Positions 6,625 through 11,616 of a stretch of DNA of 11,616 nt are shown here, piece by piece. The DNA is from a bacterium (GTDB lineage Bacteria; Gemmatimonadota; Gemmatimonadetes; Gemmatimonadales; Gemmatimonadaceae). A program made the position numbers and the translations under genes. Where the stretch lies: the NCBI GenBank assembly GCA_021802745.1, contig JAJZRK010000103.1:1-11616 (forward strand). Direction: 5' to 3'. How positions within the stretch are numbered: the first letter of the stretch is position 1; the number at the start of each line of letters is the position of its first letter. Below the pieces are notes generated by a model that ran no database searches, was not told where the DNA came from, and saw only the letters and a program-made list of their open reading frames with translations.

Positions 6625-7712
6625 GCGGTGTCTCCGGTCATCAGGGGGCCGCTCTGGCGCAGCAGCGCGTCGGCCACGGCATACGGCGTCATTCGTCCTG
6701 CGGCGAGGTCGGCGACCTGCGCGTCAATCCAGGCATTGGTGTCGGCATCGTTCCAGAGGCGCCGCGCGAGGCGCTGAAAGACCACGTCCTTCACGCGTTC
6801 GCGCAGGCGCGCCCGGCGGCGCACTTCAAGATGCCCGCTGCGTTCAAGATAGGCATAGTGCGCGTCGAGCGCGGCCAGCACCTCGGGGAGCCCTTCCCCC
6901 GTTGTGCCGACCGCCCGCAGCACAGGCTGCGCCCACCGCTCTTCACCGTCATCGGCCGGGACGGGCGGCGCCGCGCGCGACCCGAGCTTGCGCAGGTCCA
7001 CGCCGTGGTGCGCGGGGATGTCCTTGAGGGCGTGGCCGCCGCGCAGTCCGAGCATCAGGTCAATGTCGTTGCGCAGGCGGTCCGCCCCCGGGCGGTCCGC
7101 CTTGTTGACCACGAAGACGTCGGCCACCTCCATCAACCCGGCCTTGAGCGTCTGGATGGAATCGCCGGCCTCGGGCACCAGCACGAGCAGGGACGTGTCG
7201 GCGGTGCGCGCGATGTCCAGCTCGCTCTGTCCGACCCCCACGGTCTCGATGAGGATGCGGTCGAGGCCGAACGCATCCAGGAGATCGCAGACCTCGCGCG
7301 TCGTCCCGGCGAGGCCGCCCAGAGACCCGCGAGTGGCCATGGAGCGGATGAAAACGCCGGGATCCAGCGCCACCGCCTCCATGCGCACGCGGTCGCCCAG
7401 CAGGGCACCGCCCGAAAATGGCGAGGTGGGGTCCACGGCCACGATGCCGACCGTATGCCCCTGTTCGCGCAAGGCGGCGGCGAGCCGCGTGGTGAGCGTG
7501 CTCTTCCCCGCCCCCGGCGGGCCGGTGAGCCCGATGCGCCGGGCCCGCCCGACGCGCGAATGCAGGGCGGCCAGCAGGAGATCGGCGCCGGCGCGGCCGT
7601 CCTCGACCATGGACACCGCGCGCGCGAGCGCCGCCTTGCGCCCGGCGGTGAAGTCGTCGAGCAGCTTCTGGAGCGCGCGCGGTGATCCGGAGGGAAGCGT
7701 CAGCGCGCTCAT
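6621..7712 (-). CDS. meaB: MeaB/ArgK-type G3E GTPase, chaperone of the B12-dependent mutase
   Basis: This 363-residue cytosolic GTPase protects and reloads adenosylcobalamin-dependent acyl-CoA mutases by gating cofactor delivery and removing damaged cofactor. Visible motifs are the Walker A/P-loop GPPGAGKST (64-72), [15 protein letters not shown] (94-108, the switch region typical of MeaB), [10 protein letters not shown] (124-133), ETVGVGQSE (156-164) and NKAD (203-206) for guanine recognition. The C-terminal helices (about 300-363) form the dimerisation arm of the family. The start is ATG 7712, overlapping the preceding stop in ATGA, and its own stop overlaps the mutase ATG in another ATGA. 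Direct coupling to the mutase strongly supports a dedicated chaperone role and argues against the old ArgK (arginine transport kinase) label. Confidence 0.95.
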   Translation of the reverse strand: MSALTLPSGSPRALQKLLDDFTAGRKAALARAVSMVEDGRAGADLLLAALHSRVGRARRIGLTGPPGAGKSTLTTRLAAALREQGHTVGIVAVDPTSPFSGGALLGDRVRMEAVALDPGVFIRSMATRGSLGGLAGTTREVCDLLDAFGLDRILIETVGVGQSELDIARTADTSLLVLVPEAGDSIQTLKAGLMEVADVFVVNKADRPGADRLRNDIDLMLGLRGGHALKDIPAHHGVDLRKLGSRAAPPVPADDGEERWAQPVLRAVGTTGEGLPEVLAALDAHYAYLERSGHLEVRRRARLRERVKDVVFQRLARRLWNDADTNAWIDAQVADLAAGRMTPYAVADALLRQSGPLMTGDTA

Positions 7713-8668
7713 CCCTCGCCCCCGAGCGCCGAGCCGTCGTGCTCGTCGTGAATGTCGCCCACCAGTTCCTCCACGAGGTCTTCGAGCGTCGCGAGGCCCA
7801 GCGTGCGCCCCGACGCATCGCGCACGATCGCCAGATGCCGCCGTTCGCGCAACATCATGCGCATCAGGTCAATGCACGGCAGGTCGGGCGCCGCAAACGT
7901 GACGCGCCGGATGCGCCCCACGGGCGTCGCCGGACGTTCGAGCACGTCGAAGGAGTGGATCATGCCAATGACATGGTCGAGGTCGCCGTCAATGACCGGG
8001 ATGCGCGACAGCGCCGTGCGCGCCACGAGACGCGCGATCTCCCCGGCAGGCAGCGTCCTTTCCACCGCCACGATGCGTTCGCGCGGGGTCATGACGTCGC
8101 GCACGCGCTTGACGCCGAACTCCACGACGCCGCTGATGATCGCGCTCTCATCGGCCTCGCCCACGCCCTCGAGCTCGCCCTCGCGCAGCAGGTCCTCGAG
8201 CGCGTCGCGCGCCTCGTCCACCGGTTCGGGCGCCGCGTGCGCCATCGCGCGCGCCGCCCACTCCGCAAACGCGAGCACAGGGGCAACCACGAGGCCAAGC
8301 ACGTGCAGGCCGGGGAGCAGCACCGGAACGAGCGCCATCCCCCACCGGCGCGCGATGGCCCGCGGCACCGACTGCCCCACCACGAGCAGCAGCAGCGCCG
8401 CGATCGCCAGCGTGCGGGCGAGCGCCATCCTTGACGCCGACTGCGCGACGGCCACGACGCCGATCGTCATGGTCAGTGCGGCGATGCCCGTGCCCGCCGC
8501 CAGGAGCAGCCGCGACGGGCGCGTCACGAACAGCGTCGCCGTCGTGGCGCCCGCCAGCTTGTGCTCCACCCAGTGGCGCAGCCAGATGCGGCTGACCGTG
8601 CGCACCGCCGTGGCCGCCGCCGTGAGCCAGGCGACGAGGAGCACGAGAAAGAGCACGAGCAGGCTCAC
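7709..8668 (-). CDS. CNNM/DUF21-like membrane protein with paired CBS domains, short HlyC/CorC paralogue
   Basis: This 319-residue protein has an N-terminal membrane region with hydrophobic segments at about 1-20, 52-75, 85-100 and 112-136, in the manner of the DUF21/CNNM transmembrane domain. A charged linker (about 147-172) is followed by a CBS pair (about 185-305) opening with VRDVMTPRERIVAV (189-202) and closing with LATLEDLVEELVGDIHDEHD (292-311). This is the hallmark of the CorC/HlyC family. The family's C-terminal CorC_HlyC domain is absent; the protein stops about eight residues after the CBS pair. Family roles are membrane ion (Mg2+ or Co2+) handling and are poorly defined. The name hemolysin is historical. 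It starts with GTG at 8668, overlapping the stop of its larger neighbour, and probably arose by duplication of that gene. Confidence 0.87.
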   Translation of the reverse strand: MSLLVLFLVLLVAWLTAAATAVRTVSRIWLRHWVEHKLAGATTATLFVTRPSRLLLAAGTGIAALTMTIGVVAVAQSASRMALARTLAIAALLLLVVGQSVPRAIARRWGMALVPVLLPGLHVLGLVVAPVLAFAEWAARAMAHAAPEPVDEARDALEDLLREGELEGVGEADESAIISGVVEFGVKRVRDVMTPRERIVAVERTLPAGEIARLVARTALSRIPVIDGDLDHVIGMIHSFDVLERPATPVGRIRRVTFAAPDLPCIDLMRMMLRERRHLAIVRDASGRTLGLATLEDLVEELVGDIHDEHDGSALGGEG

Positions 8669-9897
8669 GTGTCCCCCTCCGGCAGCGCGTCGGGAAGCCG
8701 CTCGAAGTAGACGCGCTCGATGCGGCGCCCGCGCATGCGCTCCACCACGATGCGGAAGCCGGCCACTTCCATGTCCTCGCCCGGCTCCGGCACGCCGTCG
8801 AACAGCTCGTAGGCGAGGCCGCCCACGGTCGTGACGTCCTCGCGGCGGAAGTCGTGACCGGTGAGCGTGGACAGCGCGTCGAGCGTCACGTGCGCCGACA
8901 GCCAGAACTTGTTGGCGCCCTCCCGCTCGATCTCGTCCACCTCCTCGGCGTCGTTTTCATCGCGGATCTCGCCGACGATGACCTCGAGCACGTCCTCGAG
9001 CGTCACGAGGCCGGCGATGCCGCCGAACTCGTCCACGACGAGCGCGATGTGCCGGTGGTTCACCCGGAAGTCGCGCAGCTGCGCATCCACGGTGTTGGTG
9101 AGCGGGATGAACCAGGCGGGCCGCAGCAGCGACAGCCATCCCTGCTCCGGTTCCTCGTCATCGAGGACGGCGTGCAGCAGGTCCTTCGCGTAGAGCACCC
9201 CTTCGACCTCGTCGAGGTCCTCCCCATAGACCACAAGCCGGGAATGCCGCGCGCTGCGCACGCGCGCCACGACGTCCGACCACCGCGCGGTGCGCTCGAT
9301 TCCCACGATGTCCACGCGCGGCACCATGATCTCCTTCACCTGCGTGTCGCCGAGCGCGAAGACGCCGGTCAGCAGGCGCTGGCCCGCATCGCCCGCATCG
9401 CCGTCGCCGACCTCCGCCGCGACCACCTCACGGAACCGTTCCACGTCGGCATCGCGCGCATCCTCGTCGCGAGGGCGCGGCACGAGCATGGCGAGCACCC
9501 CATCGCACCAGGTGCCGAAGCCCACCACCGGCCGGAGTGCGACCGACACCAGGCGCGCCACGGGGGCCAGCCGGTGGAGCGCACGGATGGCGAGGACGTC
9601 GCCGAGGGCGCGGGCGCCGCTCTCCGAGACCGCCACGGCGATCGCGGCCAGGGCGACGGCGAGGATGACATCGGTGTCCGGACCCAGCGACAGGGCGAGC
9701 GCCACGCCGGCCCCGACTTGCATCAGGATCCGGCCGAAGGCGAGGGCACGGTGCGTGGACTCCCGCTCGATGAGCAGGCCCGTCACCGGATCGCCGGCGG
9801 CCACCTCGTCGCGGTCAATCGTGAGCAGCGCCCCGTCGGTCGCGGCGCACAGCGCCGCGCCAAGCACGAACAGTCCGGCGAGCGCGGCGGCGATCAC
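8665..9897 (-). CDS. HlyC/CorC-family protein: DUF21 membrane domain, two CBS domains, CorC_HlyC domain
   Basis: This 410-residue protein begins with membrane segments (about 1-22, 55-71, 77-91) of a divergent DUF21/CNNM domain. A CBS pair follows, entering at VKEIMVPRVDIVGI (187-200) and ending at VVDEFGGIAGLVTLEDVLEV (287-306) with GEIRDE behind it (309-314). The C-terminal transporter-associated CorC_HlyC domain covers about 328-402 (FWLSAHVTLDAL through RRIERVYFERLP). Relatives are tied to magnesium or cobalt efflux and homeostasis. In E. coli the CBS protein CorC (YbeX) sits next to ybeY and the phoH homologue, as here. I take the GTG at 9897 as the start: it overlaps the ybeY stop in GTGA and leads straight into the first membrane helix. 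The open frame continues to 10095 but that extension is the shadow of ybeY. Confidence 0.9.
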   Translation of the reverse strand: MIAAALAGLFVLGAALCAATDGALLTIDRDEVAAGDPVTGLLIERESTHRALAFGRILMQVGAGVALALSLGPDTDVILAVALAAIAVAVSESGARALGDVLAIRALHRLAPVARLVSVALRPVVGFGTWCDGVLAMLVPRPRDEDARDADVERFREVVAAEVGDGDAGDAGQRLLTGVFALGDTQVKEIMVPRVDIVGIERTARWSDVVARVRSARHSRLVVYGEDLDEVEGVLYAKDLLHAVLDDEEPEQGWLSLLRPAWFIPLTNTVDAQLRDFRVNHRHIALVVDEFGGIAGLVTLEDVLEVIVGEIRDENDAEEVDEIEREGANKFWLSAHVTLDALSTLTGHDFRREDVTTVGGLAYELFDGVPEPGEDMEVAGFRIVVERMRGRRIERVYFERLPDALPEGDT

Positions 9898-10373
9898 GCG
9901 AATCGCGCCTGCCGCCGGAGCACGCCGGCCAGCAGGCGCTCCTGCCGCCGCCACATCGGGGAGGATTCGCGCCCGAGCGCCTCGGGATGATCCCACCCCA
10001 GCACATGCAGCGCGCCATGGACCGCGAGCCGCAGCAGTTCCTCGCGGACGCCGCATCCGGCGCGCGCCGCATTCTCGCGGGCCACCGCCGGGCACAGATA
10101 GATGTCGCCCACCACGCCCGCGCCCGGCACCGGCGTGAAGCCGAACGAGATGACGTCGGTCGCGCCCGCGTGCCGCAGGTGCCGGCGGTTCATCCGCACC
10201 ATCGCCGACGGCGACAGCAGCGTGACCGAGATCATCGCCTGCCCCACGCGCTCGGCGCGCAGCACGTGGCGCACCGCATCGGCGAGCCGGTGCGCCGCGA
10301 TCGGGGCGCGCAGCCCTTCACTCGCCACGCCCACGCGCAGGGCGTCGCCGGCCGGGCGCGCGCGCTGCGTCAC
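9894..10373 (-). CDS. ybeY: Endoribonuclease YbeY, rRNA maturation factor
   Basis: This 159-residue metalloprotein of the UPF0054 family takes part in 16S rRNA 3'-end maturation and ribosome quality control. The zinc-binding H-x3-H-x5-H motif is seen at H119, H123 and H129 (HGALHVLGWDHP). Conserved upstream elements are TDVISFGF (72-79, usually TDVLSFPF) and GDIYLCP (89-95). It starts with GTG at 10373 inside the end of phoH (GTGA overlap), preceded by GGAG nine bases upstream, and its stop overlaps the CBS gene. The phoH-ybeY pairing is among the most conserved bacterial gene neighbourhoods. The SFGF instead of SFPF is a mild departure from consensus. Confidence 0.95.
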   Translation of the reverse strand: MTQRARPAGDALRVGVASEGLRAPIAAHRLADAVRHVLRAERVGQAMISVTLLSPSAMVRMNRRHLRHAGATDVISFGFTPVPGAGVVGDIYLCPAVARENAARAGCGVREELLRLAVHGALHVLGWDHPEALGRESSPMWRRQERLLAGVLRRQARFA

Positions 10374-11356
10374 GTGCCCTGCTCCGCGTCGGCGGCGTAG
10401 GCCTTCACGATCTCTCGCACGAGCCGATGGCGGATCACGTCGGCGTCGCTGAAATAATGGAAGGCGATGCCGTCAATGCCGGGCAGGATGCGCTCCACCT
10501 GCGTGAGTCCGCTGTCGGCCCGGTTGGGCAGGTCCACCTGCGTCTTGTCGCCGGTGATCACGGCGCGCGAGTTCACGCCGAGCCGCGTGAGGAACATCTT
10601 CATCTGCAGGCTCGTCGCGTTCTGCGCTTCGTCGAGGATCACGAACGCGTCGCCGAGCGTGCGGCCGCGCATGTAGGCGAGCGGCGCGATCTCGATGGTC
10701 CGCGACTCGAGCGCCCGCTGCATGCGCTCGGGGGGCATCATGTCCTCGAGGGCGTCATAGAGCGGGCGAAGGTAGGGATCCACCTTCGCCTGCATGTCGC
10801 CGGGGAGGAAGCCCAGCGATTCGCCGGCCTCGACCGCCGGCCGTGCGAGCACGATGCGGCGCACGCGCTTGCGCGACAGCATGTCCACGGCGGCGGCGAC
10901 TGCGAGGTATGTCTTGCCGGTGCCAGCCGGGCCGATGCCCACCACGATGTCGCTCTCGAAGAGCGCGCGCAGGTACTGGGCCTGCCCCTGCGTCTTGGGC
11001 TGGATGATCTTGCGCACGCCCGGCAGCACGAGGCGCTCCGGCGCGCCGTCCGCCGACCCCGGCCCCTCCATCGAATACCGGAGCACATCGTCGGCATCGA
11101 GCGCCGTGCGCTGCCGCGCGGCATCCAGCATGCGTTGGGCGACCGCCGCCGCCTTCTCGAGCGCCTCGGCGGGTCCGGAGATCGTCATTGCGTCGCCCCG
11201 CAGCGTCACGCGCACCGGGTAGATGCGCTGCAACTCCAGCAGGTTCGCGTCGCCGACACCCGCGAGCAGGAGCAAGTCGGCACCCTCGGTGGAGAGCTTC
11301 CGGGTCTGCGCCTCGCGGCCGTCCGGCGCGCCGGCGCGCACGCTGACGTCCGTCAC
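10370..11356 (-). CDS. phoH: PhoH-family ATPase (YbeZ-type)
   Basis: This 328-residue cytosolic P-loop NTPase, a superfamily I helicase-like domain, is linked to RNA metabolism and partners YbeY. An N-terminal KH-like or small RNA-binding region (about 20-90) precedes the ATPase core. The core shows [13 protein letters not shown] (120-132), Walker A GPAGTGKT (142-149), [17 protein letters not shown] (171-187), Walker B VILDEAQN (239-246) and the [11 protein letters not shown] segment (267-277). The GTG at 11356 overlaps the aspS stop as GTGA and has GGAGG four bases upstream in the last aspS codons. The length agrees with bacterial YbeZ proteins. No phosphate-responsive promoter can be expected here, because the gene is internal to the operon. 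Confidence 0.95.
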   Translation of the reverse strand: MTDVSVRAGAPDGREAQTRKLSTEGADLLLLAGVGDANLLELQRIYPVRVTLRGDAMTISGPAEALEKAAAVAQRMLDAARQRTALDADDVLRYSMEGPGSADGAPERLVLPGVRKIIQPKTQGQAQYLRALFESDIVVGIGPAGTGKTYLAVAAAVDMLSRKRVRRIVLARPAVEAGESLGFLPGDMQAKVDPYLRPLYDALEDMMPPERMQRALESRTIEIAPLAYMRGRTLGDAFVILDEAQNATSLQMKMFLTRLGVNSRAVITGDKTQVDLPNRADSGLTQVERILPGIDGIAFHYFSDADVIRHRLVREIVKAYAADAEQGT

Positions 11357-11616
11357 TCCCCCTCCGCGGTGGAGCGCAGGTGCAGCTCGCGCAGGTCCTC
11401 CGACGGCACCGTGGAGGGCGCGTTCTCGAACAGCGCGCGCGCCGCGGTCGTCTTGGGGAACGCAATGACGTCGCGCAGCGAGGTGCCGCCCGAGAGCAGC
11501 ATCGCGATGCGGTCGAAGCCGAACGCGATGCCGCCATGCGGCGGCGCCCCCGCCCGCAGCCCCTCGAGCAGGAAGCCGAAACGGCGCTCCTGCTCAGACT
11601 CGTCGCCGATGCCGAG
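11353..11616 (-). CDS. aspS: Aspartyl-tRNA synthetase, C-terminal 87 residues
   Basis: The window cuts this gene; only the last 87 codons and TGA stop are present. The class II synthetase motif 3 is clear ([17 protein letters not shown]), preceded by [14 protein letters not shown] and followed by [13 protein letters not shown], which is diagnostic for AspRS. The C-terminal tail runs [16 protein letters not shown] and ends as expected for the bacterial enzyme, which charges tRNA-Asp (or also tRNA-Asn in a non-discriminating form; this fragment cannot tell which). It is the most upstream gene of the minus-strand operon seen here, and its stop overlaps the phoH start by 4 bp. The promoter lies outside the window. 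Confidence 0.95.
   Translation of the reverse strand, partial: LGIGDESEQERRFGFLLEGLRAGAPPHGGIAFGFDRIAMLLSGGTSLRDVIAFPKTTAARALFENAPSTVPSEDLRELHLRSTAEGE

Noticed and set aside
4852..6777. Open frame of 641 codons on the + strand
   Set aside because: It lies antisense to the mutase, has no recognisable domain and is rich in Arg, His, Ala and Leu, as expected of a mirror frame in G+C-rich DNA. The minus-strand mutase is unambiguous.
6621..7712. ArgK arginine-transport kinase label for the GTPase
   Set aside because: That is a historical name. The motifs and the coupling to a B12 mutase identify MeaB.
8854..9990. Open frame of 378 codons on the + strand
   Set aside because: It is antisense to the full-length CBS protein, with a biased Arg/His/Asp composition and no domains.
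9898..10095. Upstream extension of the CBS/CorC protein to a start at 10095
   Set aside because: The extra 66 residues are Arg/Ala/Gly-rich and overlap ybeY entirely. The GTG at 9897 gives a 4-bp overlap and begins at the first membrane helix.

Overview
This is a gene-dense, very G+C-rich bacterial window whose third codon positions are overwhelmingly G or C. I see no phage, transposon, CRISPR or RNA gene. Gene content and style (long operons with 4-bp overlaps, GTG starts, an LAAAC-type lipobox) fit a Gram-negative, respiring bacterium such as a member of the Gemmatimonadota or a similar high-G+C phylum. That placement is an inference from style, not a proof.

Left part, + strand (1-3353). 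The window opens inside a gene for a four-cluster [4Fe-4S] electron-transfer subunit, probably Tat-exported. It is followed with no gap by an NrfD/PsrC-type integral membrane quinol-interacting subunit. Together they form the electron-transfer half of a membrane redox complex whose catalytic or cytochrome subunits must lie upstream, outside the window. A stomatin/prohibitin-type SPFH membrane protein follows 35 bp later. After a strong dyad at about 2803-2847 comes a PCu(A)C copper-chaperone lipoprotein, which fits a role in supplying copper to a terminal oxidase.

Right part, - strand (3424-11616, read right to left). A long operon begins with the 3' end of aspS. It continues through phoH, ybeY, a DUF21-CBS-CorC/HlyC protein, a shorter paralogue of it, the GTPase chaperone meaB and a B12-dependent acyl-CoA mutase large subunit. 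All six junctions in this run are 4-bp ATGA or GTGA overlaps, so the genes are probably translationally coupled. The phoH-ybeY-CBS core matches the E. coli ybeZYX arrangement (RNA maturation plus a CBS membrane protein). The meaB-mutase pair is a metabolic module appended to it. After a spacer made of an 11-bp tandem repeat come a SAM-dependent methyltransferase and a YdeI/OmdA-family gene broken by a frameshift. The left and right gene sets converge at 3354-3423.

The points most worth following: (1) the mutase would normally be named methylmalonyl-CoA mutase, but its two specificity residues are Phe and Gln, the isobutyryl-CoA mutase signature, and no B12-binding small subunit is present. 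(2) The hexanucleotide family RTCGAY is completely absent from the window. All 13 Ile-Asp pairs are written ATT-GAY and all 22 Val-Asp pairs I found are written GTG-GAY, which looks like avoidance of a restriction or modification site. (3) The YdeI-family gene has a clear frameshift. I found no wholly unknown multi-gene system.
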